From positions 1 through 36,709 of the forward strand of contig JAHFRC010000015.1 of NCBI GenBank assembly GCA_023259015.1: a stretch of DNA of 36,709 nt, written 5' to 3'. Positions 23,640 through 31,929 of this stretch are shown one piece after another. The notes under the pieces were generated by a model that made no database searches, was not told the origin of the DNA, and saw only the letters and a program-made list of their open reading frames with translations. Made by a program: the position numbers and the translations under genes. Origin of the DNA: Nitrosomonadales bacterium. GTDB lineage: Bacteria; Pseudomonadota; Gammaproteobacteria; Burkholderiales; Gallionellaceae. How positions within the stretch are numbered: the stretch's first letter is position 1; each line of letters opens with the position of its first letter.

Positions 23640-24137
23640 ATGGCTCTTGGGCGCATCATGCGGCATTTATCCAGCGGGCGCGCAGCGGTGCGGCGCGTTC
23701 TCCCGTCGCGCACGCTGGATGCGATTGAACAAACCATCCGCGAAACCGAGGCAAGGCACAATGGGCAAATCCGTTTTGCAGTGGATGCAGCATTAGAGTT
23801 GACGCCGCTATTGGCAGGCCAGACTGCGCACGAACGGGCGCTTGAGGTGTTTTCGCAATTGCGTGTGTGGGATACCGAGCACAACAACGGTGTGCTGATT
23901 TATTTGCTGCTGGCGGATCGCGATGTCGAGATCGTCGCCGACCGTGGCATACATACCAGGCTGGGGCAGGAAACGTGGGAAGCGATTTGCCGCGAGATGG
24001 AAGCGGCGTTTCGCGAAGGGCAATTTGAGGCGGGCGTGCTTGCCGGCATTCGCGCCGTGGGCGAGCATCTGTCGCGCCACTTCCCGCCGAGAAGCGGCAA
24101 GGCCAATGAAATGCCGGACAGGCCGGTGCTGCTGTAG
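23640..24137 (+). CDS. Small TPM-domain protein
   Basis: About 165 residues from the ATG at 23640; a GTG at 23628 would add four. It carries a TPM-like core (R-H-N-G-Q-I-R-F-A-V-D-A-A-L-E, R-V-W-D-T-E-H-N-N-G-V-L-I-Y-L-L-L-A-D-R-D-V-E-I-V-A-D-R-G-I). It has no clear signal peptide and no C-terminal membrane or glycine-rich segment, so unlike its upstream paralogue it may face the cytoplasm. It is the third gene of the LemA-TPM-TPM group, a common trio. The intervening repeat suggests the group was once tighter. Function unknown. Confidence 0.85.
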   Translation: MALGRIMRHLSSGRAAVRRVLPSRTLDAIEQTIRETEARHNGQIRFAVDAALELTPLLAGQTAHERALEVFSQLRVWDTEHNNGVLIYLLLADRDVEIVADRGIHTRLGQETWEAICREMEAAFREGQFEAGVLAGIRAVGEHLSRHFPPRSGKANEMPDRPVLL

Positions 24138-24154
24138 CGGGCGCGCAAAATTAC

Positions 24155-25174
24155 ATGCGTCCGATCTTTCGTCCTGATCTATTAAACGGTTCCACCGGAG
24201 ACCCCATACTGTTTGTCGACTGCATGTTTGAACGGCGCGCCCTGCTGTTCGATCTGGGGGATATCCGTGCATTGCCCCCGCGCAAGATGATGCGCATCAG
24301 CCATGCATTCATCACCCATGCCCACATGGATCATTTCATGGGGTTCGATTGGCTGCTGCGTATTCTGTTGGGGCGGGAAAAGGCTTTGCATCTGTTCGGC
24401 CCGCCCGGTTTCCTGGCGCAGGTGGAGCACAAGCTGCGCGCTTACACCTGGAATCTGGTGCATAACTATTTATCCAATTTTACCCTGCATGTCACCGAAG
24501 TGGACGGCAAAGGGGAAGGGCGGCGCGCCAGCTTCCGCTGCCAAGACGAGTTTCGCCGTGAAAACGATGAAGCTGTAGCCTGTCCGGAAAATGTATTGTT
24601 GCACGAGCCGGCCATACAGGTGTGCTGCACCATGCTCGATCATGGCGGGATACCCTGCCTGGCTTATACCCTGCAGGAACAGGCGCACGTCAACGTGTGG
24701 AAGAACCGCTTGCAGGAACTCGGCCTGCCGCTGGGCGCATGGCTGCGCGACTTGAAGCAGGCGGTGTTGCGCAACGAACCGGACCAGTGGCAGATGTGTG
24801 TGGCATGGAGCAAGGGAGGGGTTCAGCAAGAACGGACGTTGCGGCTGTCCGAGCTGAAGCCAGCTTTGCACATCGTACCCGGGCAGAAGATTGCCTATGT
24901 CACCGATGCCGCATGGCATGAAGACAACGTGGCGCGCATCGTCGAATTGGCGTGCAATGCCGACATCTTGTATATCGAGGCGGCATTCATGGAGCGCGAC
25001 GCAGAGCATGCGCGGCGCAAATTTCACCTGACCGCACGCCAGGCAGGCAAGATCGCCCGGGCCGCGAATGCCGGCTACGTCATGCCGCTGCATTTTTCGC
25101 CGCGCTATACGGGCGAGGAAAAGGCATTGCTGCGCGCCGAGGTGGCGGCAGAATTTGGCGGCGAAGTGCTCTGA
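24155..25174 (+). CDS. MBL-fold metallohydrolase, RNase Z-like
   Basis: A 339-residue protein beginning 17 bases after the small TPM gene. The metal-binding motif T-H-A-H-M-D-H is at residues 54-60. Further likely ligands are in M-L-D-H-G (near 160), Y-V-T-D-A-A-W-H, and the C-terminal P-L-H-F-S-P-R-Y. This layout is that of the RNase Z/ElaC group of metallo-beta-lactamase-fold enzymes. The C-terminal H-F-S-x-R-Y in particular is typical. A role in tRNA 3' processing is possible, but long inserts (about 115-160 and 185-225) suggest a divergent member whose substrate may differ. Confidence 0.82.
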   Translation: MRPIFRPDLLNGSTGDPILFVDCMFERRALLFDLGDIRALPPRKMMRISHAFITHAHMDHFMGFDWLLRILLGREKALHLFGPPGFLAQVEHKLRAYTWNLVHNYLSNFTLHVTEVDGKGEGRRASFRCQDEFRRENDEAVACPENVLLHEPAIQVCCTMLDHGGIPCLAYTLQEQAHVNVWKNRLQELGLPLGAWLRDLKQAVLRNEPDQWQMCVAWSKGGVQQERTLRLSELKPALHIVPGQKIAYVTDAAWHEDNVARIVELACNADILYIEAAFMERDAEHARRKFHLTARQAGKIARAANAGYVMPLHFSPRYTGEEKALLRAEVAAEFGGEVL

Positions 25175-25258
25175 GGAATTATCCTGATGCAAGTATCCGC
25201 TACGGCCAAATGAACGTTTAATGGCCGCCTGAATTATCCTCAACTCCTGTAAAATGAC

Positions 25259-25282
25259 GCCGGGCAAACAGCGACGCCCGGC
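25259..25282 (+). terminator. Probable terminator between MBL hydrolase and nnrS
   Basis: GCCGGGC (25259-25265) pairs perfectly with GCCCGGC (25276-25282) around a ten-base loop, followed by a T-rich stretch (TTATTTATGTTTTT). This is the only hairpin in the window with a fair T tract. It lies 84 bases after the MBL gene stop. Confidence 0.5.
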
Positions 25283-25391
25283 AAGCCTTATTTATGTTTT
25301 TATCATCAGCCCTGTCATGACCACAAGTGATTCGCAAAAGAAACCTGTTCCAACTGATTCCCAGCAAGCACCAACACCACCGGAGAACAAG

Positions 25392-26552
25392 ATGAAACTG
25401 CCGGCACACCCGCTCTGGCTCGTGGGCTTTCGCCCGTTTTTTGCATTGGCGGCGTTATCGGGATTGAGCCTGCCGGTTTTGTGGGCCTTGATTTTTTCGC
25501 ACACCATTCCGGCGCCGGCCACATCGTTCTCCATGACCCAGTGGCACGCCCATGAAATGTTTTTCGGCTTTGGCTGGGCTGTCCTTGGCGGTTTCCTGCT
25601 GACCTCGACCAAGAACTGGGTAAAGATTCGCGGCTACCACGGTTACCCGCTTATATTCCTCGTTGCCGCATGGCTCCTCGAGCGGCTCGGCATGTGGTTT
25701 GAAGGCGCCTTACCGCCGCTGCTGTTCCGGGTTTCAAACAACCTGTTCCTGGGCTCCATCGTCGCGATGCTGCTGTGGACGCTGATCAAAAACCGCAAGG
25801 AAGATGCCTACCGCGACAACTATTTTTTCCTCCTGATGCTCCCGGCTTTCCTGATAGCGAAGAGCCTGATGTTGAGCCACGATTATTTCCAAATCGGCTG
25901 GAGCATGACGCTGGGGCTTTTCCGGATGGCCTTTCTGGTGATGCTTGAACGAACGCTGGCCCAGTTCATGAAAAGCGCATTCCAGGTTTCGATCCTGGGC
26001 AACCCCGCGCTGAACAAGACGATCAAGATTCTCGGGCTTCTTCTGGTGCTGGAAAGCCTGCTGCCGCCGCAACTGTCGGGCGGGATCGCCTTGCTGCTCG
26101 CGCTTCTGCTGACAGGCCGCTTTTTTTTATGGAAACCCCAATTGGCCATGCAGCGGCTCGATATCGGCATCATGTACCTTGGCCAACTCGCGATCATCGC
26201 CCAGTTGCTGATCGAGTTCCTCAGGCACATCGCCCATCCGGAATGGGCCGCCTCCGTGTCTGTCCATGTCTTCACCTTCGGCGTGATGGGCCTGATCATC
26301 CCCGGCATGCTGGTCAGGATAACCAAGGGGCATACGGGCAGAAAAGTGGTTTTCGACACGCTCGATCTGTTGCCTCTGCGGGTGATGATCCTGGCATTTG
26401 TGCTGCGCATCGTTGCCCCGCTGGCTTACCCGGCAGGCTACACCCTCTGGATTGACCTCGCGGCGGCGTGCTGGTTTGTTTGTTTTGCGCTGATCGCGTG
26501 GCGCTATATTCCCTTTCTCATGCAACCAAGAATTGATGGCAAGGAGCATTGA
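25392..26552 (+). CDS. nnrS: NnrS family protein
   Basis: About 386 residues from the ATG at 25392, which has GGAG (25382-25385) six bases upstream. An in-frame ATG at 25317 has no ribosome site and would add a polar Q/P-rich leader; frames further upstream run through the terminator hairpin. Around twelve membrane segments, an early G-F-R-P-F-F-A-L-A-A and the conserved W-H-A-H-E-M-F-F-G-F motif identify NnrS. This heme- and copper-containing membrane protein is linked to nitric oxide tolerance and to denitrifiers. No denitrification gene is nearby, so it is probably a stand-alone stress gene. Confidence 0.92.
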   Translation: MKLPAHPLWLVGFRPFFALAALSGLSLPVLWALIFSHTIPAPATSFSMTQWHAHEMFFGFGWAVLGGFLLTSTKNWVKIRGYHGYPLIFLVAAWLLERLGMWFEGALPPLLFRVSNNLFLGSIVAMLLWTLIKNRKEDAYRDNYFFLLMLPAFLIAKSLMLSHDYFQIGWSMTLGLFRMAFLVMLERTLAQFMKSAFQVSILGNPALNKTIKILGLLLVLESLLPPQLSGGIALLLALLLTGRFFLWKPQLAMQRLDIGIMYLGQLAIIAQLLIEFLRHIAHPEWAASVSVHVFTFGVMGLIIPGMLVRITKGHTGRKVVFDTLDLLPLRVMILAFVLRIVAPLAYPAGYTLWIDLAAACWFVCFALIAWRYIPFLMQPRIDGKEH

Positions 26553-26562
26553 TGGGGCGCTT

Positions 26563-26603
26563 ATACATGGCGACAGAAATCGTAGCGAGCGAGCTGGTAT
26601 TGG
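26563..26603 (+). repeat. 41-bp dispersed intergenic repeat, copy A
   Basis: Matches copy B (28712-28752) at 35 of 41 positions; all six differences are transitions. The shared core is GCGACAGAAATCG followed by AGCG. Copy A begins 10 bases after the nnrS stop. Further on, GTGTAC (26629-26634) and GTACAT (26641-26646) form a short stem, so the whole 26563-26702 spacer may be one longer repeat element. Confidence 0.7.
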
Positions 26604-26702
26604 GGAAACACGGAGCACAGGCACCGGAGTGTACGTTGTAGTACATGAGGATGCAGAGCATCGCGTGACCTCGATGCCAGTTTGCGCAGCAGATTTATGC
26701 CG

Positions 26703-27668
26703 TTATGTATAGATGGCCAGCTTGCGGCAAGCCTTATCCAGCCTCGTGGCGAATGATTCGCTTTGCATGTTGCTGCAATGCACCATGGTTACCGTCCAGT
26801 TGCGGCGATCAAAACCAATCAGCTCATTGAACACAACGGCCTCATCCCGGCTTGCATCGCCACTCTCCCGCCTGATGCCCATGCTGTCCAGAACTATGGG
26901 AACCTGATTCAGCCGCAGATGTTGCTCCGGATTCAACAGCACGGTCTCGAAATCATCCGTGTAATTGTGCAATTCCAGCGAACTGGCGGTGGCCTGGATG
27001 TGGGCCATCATTTTAGTTAACTCTTTTTCCAAGGCAGGGCGCGTCTCGGCATCAGCCGCACGCAGGCGGGCTACCAGCATATCCTTCTCCTGCAACTGCG
27101 ACAGCTTGTCCTGCTTGCGCGCCTCTATCCGTTGTTTCACCTTGCCCACCAAGCTGTCGAAAAAACTCCATGCTGCCTGATCCCTGGCCTGCTGCTCGGT
27201 GGGCGCGGGGTTCTCAATGGTGTGGCTGGTGAAATAGACCACTTTTTGCACCACATCGCGCTGCACCACTTCGCCGGTCAGCTCCACTCCTACCATGGTT
27301 TTTTCGCACCGCCGCATGCCCATCAAGGCGTAAAGCTCATCGGCAGCGGGAAACCCCCGGTAATAATCCTGCAGGGCGTGGCTGGCGCAGAACGCATCCA
27401 CGACATCATCCGCAGATGGAAACAGGGCATGCACGAAGGCATCTTTGGCATAGGATTCCCGGTTGACCGCCACCGGGCCGGGTATGCTGGCCGCAAGGCT
27501 GTGCGCATATTCCAGCGCAGCCATGACGGGTTTGCGGTAGTTTTCAGGATATCCGCCAGCCTGCCTGAGCAGAGGCTCAACCGCAGAGACAGCACGTTCG
27601 ATAGCCGGCAGCAACTCGGGCGTATCCTTTTCCCGATCATTTCCGAACAATTGCCCGAACAGGCTCAT
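26703..27668 (-). CDS. Conserved-type hypothetical protein
   Basis: A 321-residue soluble protein that I do not recognise. The ATG at 27668 follows GAGGA at a good distance. There is no signal peptide or membrane segment. Residues 1-160 are mixed helix/strand with C-A-S-H-A-L-Q-D-Y-Y. Residues about 165-225 are charged and helical with coiled-coil character (K-Q-R-I-E-A-R-K-Q-D-K-L-S-Q-L-Q-E-K). The C-terminal hundred residues appear to form a separate alpha/beta domain. Codon use and GC look like the housekeeping neighbours. It stands alone, between a repeat-bearing spacer and the divergent GTPase gene 139 bases away. No function can be given. Confidence 0.8.
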   Translation of the reverse strand: MSLFGQLFGNDREKDTPELLPAIERAVSAVEPLLRQAGGYPENYRKPVMAALEYAHSLAASIPGPVAVNRESYAKDAFVHALFPSADDVVDAFCASHALQDYYRGFPAADELYALMGMRRCEKTMVGVELTGEVVQRDVVQKVVYFTSHTIENPAPTEQQARDQAAWSFFDSLVGKVKQRIEARKQDKLSQLQEKDMLVARLRAADAETRPALEKELTKMMAHIQATASSLELHNYTDDFETVLLNPEQHLRLNQVPIVLDSMGIRRESGDASRDEAVVFNELIGFDRRNWTVTMVHCSNMQSESFATRLDKACRKLAIYT

Positions 27669-27807
27669 TGCGTATTTCCTCGGCGCACCATAAGAGAGGA
27701 ATAGCTTAACGGTTAACTCTTTTTACTCCAACTGTTCCATCATGCAAATGACAGGCAAGACGCCACAGGCAGCAAAAGATAAAATATGCACTTTATCGGA
27801 CAACTGA

Positions 27808-28719
27808 ATGCACATGTCTATCCAATGGTACCCAGGCCACATGACCTCGGCGCGCAAGAAAGCGGCCGAGACGATGGAGCGGATCGATGTCGTGATCGAA
27901 GTGCTGGATGCGCGCCTGCCGGAGGCGAGCTGCAACCCGATGATCCGCGAGTTGCGTGAACACCGGAGCCGCCCCTGCCTGAAAATCCTCAACAAGGCCG
28001 ACCTCGCCGATCCCTTGGCCACCAAGGCCTGGCTCACTTTCTACAACGGGCAGAAAAACGTCAGGGCCGTCGCGCTATCGTGCAAGAAACCGGGCGATGC
28101 CGCGAAGATACCCGGCCTGTGCGCCGCACTTGCACCGCATCGCGGCAGCAACCTCAAGCCCCTGCGCATGATGATCATGGGCATCCCCAACGTCGGCAAA
28201 TCCACGCTGATGAATGCGCTGCTGAAGCGCCGCGTGGCTGCGGTTGGGGACGAGCCGGCCATCACCAAAAACCAGCAGAGCTTCGACCTCAACCCGCAGA
28301 TGACCCTCATCGACACACCGGGCCTGATGTGGCCGAAAATCAAACACGACAGCGACGGCCTCATGCTGGCTGCGAGCCACGCCATCGGGCGCAACGCTAT
28401 CATAGACGAAGAAGTCGCCACCTTCCTCGCCGAACTTTTGCTCGCCCGCTATCCGGCCCTGCTCGCCAAACGCTACGGCATATCACCCCTCGTCGAGGTT
28501 GAAGAGGGTGAACGCGTGGATGGTGCAGCCATCATTGCAGCCATTGCCAAACGGCGCTGCTACCTTATCAAGGGCAACGAGCCGGACCTTGAAAAAGCCG
28601 CGTTCACGCTATTGCAGGATTACCGCTCCGGCACGCTGGGCCGCATCAGCCTGGAGACTCCGCAAAGCCGCCGCACCATGCTTTGCGCACAAACACCGGT
28701 TAAGGAAATCCATACGTAG
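27808..28719 (+). CDS. Ribosome biogenesis GTPase YlqF/RbgA-like
   Basis: A 303-residue circularly permuted GTPase. The G4 motif N-K-A-D (residues 62-65) precedes the G1 P-loop G-I-P-N-V-G-K-S-T (125-133) and G3 D-T-P-G (169-172), the order typical of the YlqF/RbgA/YjeQ class. The N-terminus I-Q-W-Y-P-G-H-M is the family signature. RbgA helps late 50S subunit assembly in Gram-positive bacteria; the proteobacterial relative is usually given the same role. A second in-frame ATG at 27814 is an equally good start. The stop codon lies inside copy B of a dispersed repeat. Confidence 0.94.
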   Translation: MHMSIQWYPGHMTSARKKAAETMERIDVVIEVLDARLPEASCNPMIRELREHRSRPCLKILNKADLADPLATKAWLTFYNGQKNVRAVALSCKKPGDAAKIPGLCAALAPHRGSNLKPLRMMIMGIPNVGKSTLMNALLKRRVAAVGDEPAITKNQQSFDLNPQMTLIDTPGLMWPKIKHDSDGLMLAASHAIGRNAIIDEEVATFLAELLLARYPALLAKRYGISPLVEVEEGERVDGAAIIAAIAKRRCYLIKGNEPDLEKAAFTLLQDYRSGTLGRISLETPQSRRTMLCAQTPVKEIHT

Positions 28720-28752
28720 CGACAGAAATCGCAGCGGGCGGGCTGATATTGG
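28712..28752 (+). repeat. 41-bp dispersed repeat, copy B
   Basis: Second copy of the element at 26563-26603, in the same orientation, 35 of 41 identical. It covers the stop codon of the YlqF-like gene (TAG at 28717-28719), so the repeat supplies the last codons of that protein. Confidence 0.7.
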
Positions 28753-28810
28753 AAAAGCCAGGAACAGGCGGTTAACCTGCCATGCTTACTGGTCTGCTAA
28801 ACTGCACGCG

Positions 28811-30523
28811 ATGAATATCAGACTTTTCATAAGCAGCTACATCCGGCAAAAGCGCGCCGCACTTTCCGCGCTGCTTGCCAGGCGCTGGAAGAGCGGCTTC
28901 TATTTTTATCTCGCGGCGCTGTTAACCCTGTTCACCGTGGCGGATGCGGCCTTCCTGCATTCCACCGCAGAAATGCGCCAGGCGGCCTTCGATGCGATGG
29001 TGCGCTACCGCATCATTGTGCCCAAGCCAGATCCGGATATCGTCATCGTCGACATCAACGAAGCCAGCCTCGCCGCAATGGCCAGGGATTACGGGCGCTG
29101 GCCGTGGCCGCGCCAGGTGCTGGGCGAATTCCTCGAGCAGATCGAGAAGCAGCAACCCATGGCAGTCGTATTCGACATCCTGTTCAGCGACGCAGATGTG
29201 TACAACCCGGACAGCGATGCCTACTTCGATGCCGCCATCTCTGCCACGAATAATACTTTCTTTCCGATGCTGCGCCTCGATCCTGAGAGCGATGCCTTGA
29301 GCCAGGTGAAGCCAGGCATGATCCCCGGCGTAACGAAAATGCCCGACGAGGTGAAGCCGGATGCCGCCATCGCCGTGGTACTGCCGCACTTCCCGGCGGC
29401 CATCAACGGCGGGCGCCTCGGGCTGCACAACATCTATCCCGATGTGGATGGCACCGCACGTCAGTACATGGTGTACCGCAACGATTACGGCTGGAAGCTG
29501 CCTTCGCTGCCGGCGCGGGTAGCACGCGAACTGGGCTGGCCCGAACCTGTTGCGCAGCGCATCCTGCTCAACTGGCGCGGCAAGCCGTTCTCCTACCGCT
29601 ACGTCAGCTTCAGCGACGTATTCGCCGACTTCTCGAACAAGGAAAAGAAACGCCCGCAGGATGAATTCAAAAACAAGATTGTCATCATCGGCTCCACCGC
29701 GCCCAGCCTGTTCGATATCAAGCCCACGCCGCTGAGCCAGATGCATCCCGGTGTGGAAATCCTCGCCACCGCCCTGGACAACTTCAAGCATGGCGACTAC
29801 CTGCGCTTCCCCGAGGCGCGCATTCCCTACGCGCTGCTGTCGCTGGTCATCGTGTGGCTCACCGCATGGGGCTTCTACAGCGGTGCGGGGCGCGGCAAGA
29901 TCGACCGCCTGTTCGGTGCATCGCAATTCATCCTGGTCGGCATTTCCTACGCCAGCATCAACTTCACCAATACCTACATCAATCTCACCGGGCCGGTGTC
30001 GATAGGACTGGCCTATTTCACCGTTGCGCGCATCTACGCTTCCGCCACCGGCAAGGCTTTGGAGCAGAACATGGTGCGCGCCTCGTTCGAGCGCGGCGGC
30101 GAATTGCGCGCGACGCTGCTGTTGATTCGCCTCGATTCCACGCGCAACATCGTGACCGATGCAGTGCTGGAAAAAATCCGCTACAGCCTGGAAAAAACCG
30201 GACGCGAGCCGAAAAGCGCCGAGGTGCTGAAAGGTTACCAGAAAGGCTTGTGGGATCTATTCGAAAGAACCTTCGCGGTGTCGTGGGTGGTAGCTGCGGA
30301 TGATGCAGATGGTGCGGCGCGCGTGGAGAAAGATGTCGCGGCAGTGCTCGCCGCCTTGCCGCCGCTGTTGCGCAAGAACCTTGCTTATGCCGATAATGCG
30401 GCGAACTGGTTCGTGCATCATGGATTGATTTCCGGCGGGGCGGCAGCACATGACGAATGGCGCGTGATGTTTGCACAAGCCCTGCTGCGCTGGGATGAAC
30501 AACAACGAGGGAAAACAACATGA
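28811..30523 (+). CDS. CHASE2-domain membrane sensor without an output domain
   Basis: A 570-residue protein. A first membrane segment (F-Y-F-Y-L-A-A-L-L-T-L-F-T-V) is followed by a large extracytoplasmic CHASE2 domain: I-V-I-V-D-I-N-E-A-S-L, G-R-W-P-W-P-R, V-V-F-D-I-L-F-S, N-K-I-V-I-I-G-S-T-A-P-S-L-F-D, and H-P-G-V-E-I-L-A-T-A-L-D-N. Three closely spaced membrane segments follow at about 335-410. CHASE2 receptors normally end in a kinase, cyclase or GGDEF domain; here about 150 C-terminal residues match none of these. The stop overlaps the SH3 gene start (ATGA), so the three downstream genes form one operon. Confidence 0.88.
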   Translation: MNIRLFISSYIRQKRAALSALLARRWKSGFYFYLAALLTLFTVADAAFLHSTAEMRQAAFDAMVRYRIIVPKPDPDIVIVDINEASLAAMARDYGRWPWPRQVLGEFLEQIEKQQPMAVVFDILFSDADVYNPDSDAYFDAAISATNNTFFPMLRLDPESDALSQVKPGMIPGVTKMPDEVKPDAAIAVVLPHFPAAINGGRLGLHNIYPDVDGTARQYMVYRNDYGWKLPSLPARVARELGWPEPVAQRILLNWRGKPFSYRYVSFSDVFADFSNKEKKRPQDEFKNKIVIIGSTAPSLFDIKPTPLSQMHPGVEILATALDNFKHGDYLRFPEARIPYALLSLVIVWLTAWGFYSGAGRGKIDRLFGASQFILVGISYASINFTNTYINLTGPVSIGLAYFTVARIYASATGKALEQNMVRASFERGGELRATLLLIRLDSTRNIVTDAVLEKIRYSLEKTGREPKSAEVLKGYQKGLWDLFERTFAVSWVVAADDADGAARVEKDVAAVLAALPPLLRKNLAYADNAANWFVHHGLISGGAAAHDEWRVMFAQALLRWDEQQRGKTT

Positions 30524-31017
30524 ACCCAATCAAGATATACGCGGCGCTGCTGGCGCTGCTGATCATGCACCCGGCATGGGCCGCAGAAAGCGGCACCGCA
30601 CTCAAGGCCGACACCATCCGCGCTGAGCCATTTGCCGACGCCAAGGCAGTAACCGCGCTGAGCGCCGGTGACAAGGTGGAAATACTCAAGAAGGACGGCG
30701 GCTGGCTGCAAGTAAAAAGCGCCAAGGGCAGCGGCTGGGTGCGCATGTTGAGCATCCGCAAGGGTGCGGCGCGCAAGGGTTCGGACGATGCCGCCGGGCT
30801 GCTGGGCCTGGCATCAGGGCGTGCGGGAACCGGTAAGGTGGTCGCCACCACCGGCATCCGCGGGCTCAATGAAGAAGAGCTGAAATCCGCCAAGTTCAAC
30901 GAGACGGAAATCAAGCTCGCCGAATCGTTTGCCACCGAAAAAACGGATGCGAAAAAATTCGCCGCACAGGGCAAGCTTGCCGCGCGCAAATTCGACTACC
31001 TGCCCGCACCGCAATGA
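30520..31017 (+). CDS. Secreted bacterial SH3-domain protein
   Basis: A 165-residue protein with a signal peptide ending H-P-A-W-A-A-E. An SH3b domain spans about residues 25-82 (I-R-A-E-P-F-A-D-A-K, L-S-A-G-D-K-V-E-I-L-K-K-D-G-G-W-L-Q-V, G-S-G-W-V). The C-terminal part, about residues 95-165, contains the I-R-G-L-N-E-E-E-L-K segment seen in such CHASE2-linked proteins and is otherwise polar. SH3b domains usually bind peptidoglycan or peptides in the periplasm. The start overlaps the CHASE2 gene and its stop lies beside the M48 peptidase gene. Confidence 0.87.
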   Translation: MNPIKIYAALLALLIMHPAWAAESGTALKADTIRAEPFADAKAVTALSAGDKVEILKKDGGWLQVKSAKGSGWVRMLSIRKGAARKGSDDAAGLLGLASGRAGTGKVVATTGIRGLNEEELKSAKFNETEIKLAESFATEKTDAKKFAAQGKLAARKFDYLPAPQ

Positions 31018-31028
31018 GGAACGCCATC

Positions 31029-31859
31029 ATGACAAAAAAGATGCAATGGTTGTGTGCGGCGATGCTGGCGCTGGGCTGTTGCACCGCATGGGGACTTGAT
31101 TTCGAGCAGGAACTGAAAAAAACGCTGAAGGAAAATGTGCAGCAGAAAATCGCACCCCAAACCGGCGGCGCCGCGCAGGAAGAAGAAATCGCCATCGGCA
31201 GGCAGATTGCGGGCAACCTGCTCGGGGCCGCGCCGTTGGTCAAGGATAAGCGCCTGCAAAAATACGTCAACAACGTCGGGCGCTGGGTCGCCGGCCAGAG
31301 CGAGCGCCCCGACCTGCCGTGGCATTTCGGCGTGATCGAATCGAACGACCTCAACGCGTTTGCCGCGCCCGGCGGCTACATCTTTCTCACGCGCGGGCTG
31401 TATCGTCAGCTCGGCAGCGAAGCCGAACTGGCCGGCGTGCTGGCACACGAAATCGGCCACGTCATCCGCCAGCATCACCTGAAAATTTTGCAACAGAGCC
31501 GCCTGCTCGATATGGGCAGCAAGCTGATCGCCAAGGAAACAGGCGGTAACAGCGCGGTGCAGAAACTGATCGGCAGCGGTGCGGAAGTGGTATCGCGCTC
31601 GCTCGACAAGAATGCCGAATTTGAAGCCGACCGCATCGCCGTGGTGCTGTCTACACGCGCCGGTTACGACGCTTTCGGCCTTCCGGAAGTGTTGCAGCAA
31701 ATGGGCCACTATGCCAAGGACGACGGCAGCGTGGCGCTGCTATTCAAGACCCATCCCCATCCCGATGACCGCCTGGAAAAATTGGGGTTGGCGATGGGAG
31801 ACCGTTTCGATGGCATCAAGGGACAGACGCTGGAGAAGAGGCTATATCGCATCAAGTAG
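31029..31859 (+). CDS. Periplasmic M48-family metallopeptidase
   Basis: About 276 residues from the ATG at 31029, with GAGGA (31017-31021) seven bases upstream; an ATG at 31014 overlapping the previous stop is also possible. A signal sequence precedes the mature protein. The zinc motif H-E-I-G-H is at residues 140-144, and the third ligand is probably the Glu of N-A-E-F-E-A-D-R. This is an M48 (BepA/LoiP-like) peptidase without TPR repeats. With the SH3b protein and CHASE2 sensor it suggests an envelope quality-control or signalling operon; the link is inference from the overlaps. Confidence 0.92.
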   Translation: MTKKMQWLCAAMLALGCCTAWGLDFEQELKKTLKENVQQKIAPQTGGAAQEEEIAIGRQIAGNLLGAAPLVKDKRLQKYVNNVGRWVAGQSERPDLPWHFGVIESNDLNAFAAPGGYIFLTRGLYRQLGSEAELAGVLAHEIGHVIRQHHLKILQQSRLLDMGSKLIAKETGGNSAVQKLIGSGAEVVSRSLDKNAEFEADRIAVVLSTRAGYDAFGLPEVLQQMGHYAKDDGSVALLFKTHPHPDDRLEKLGLAMGDRFDGIKGQTLEKRLYRIK

Positions 31860-31895
31860 CCACGGCAACAATTCTTGCACGCTTAATGCAACCGG

Positions 31896-31920
31896 GGCCG
31901 CGTCTTGACACGCAGCGGCC
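31896..31920. terminator. Hairpin between convergent M48 and rlmM genes
   Basis: GGCCGC (31896-31901) pairs with GCGGCC (31915-31920) in the 70-base gap between two convergent genes, and could end transcription from both sides. There is no T-run, so Rho-independent function is uncertain. Confidence 0.4.
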
Positions 31921-31929
31921 AGAAAATAA

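Noticed and set aside
25254-25391. N-terminal extension of NnrS starting at 25254
   Set aside because: The first codons run through a terminator-like hairpin and T tract, while a good ribosome site precedes 25392.
28922-29926. Minus-strand open frame of 334 codons opposite the CHASE2 gene
   Set aside because: Mirror of a GC-rich real gene; no start signal and no family resemblance.
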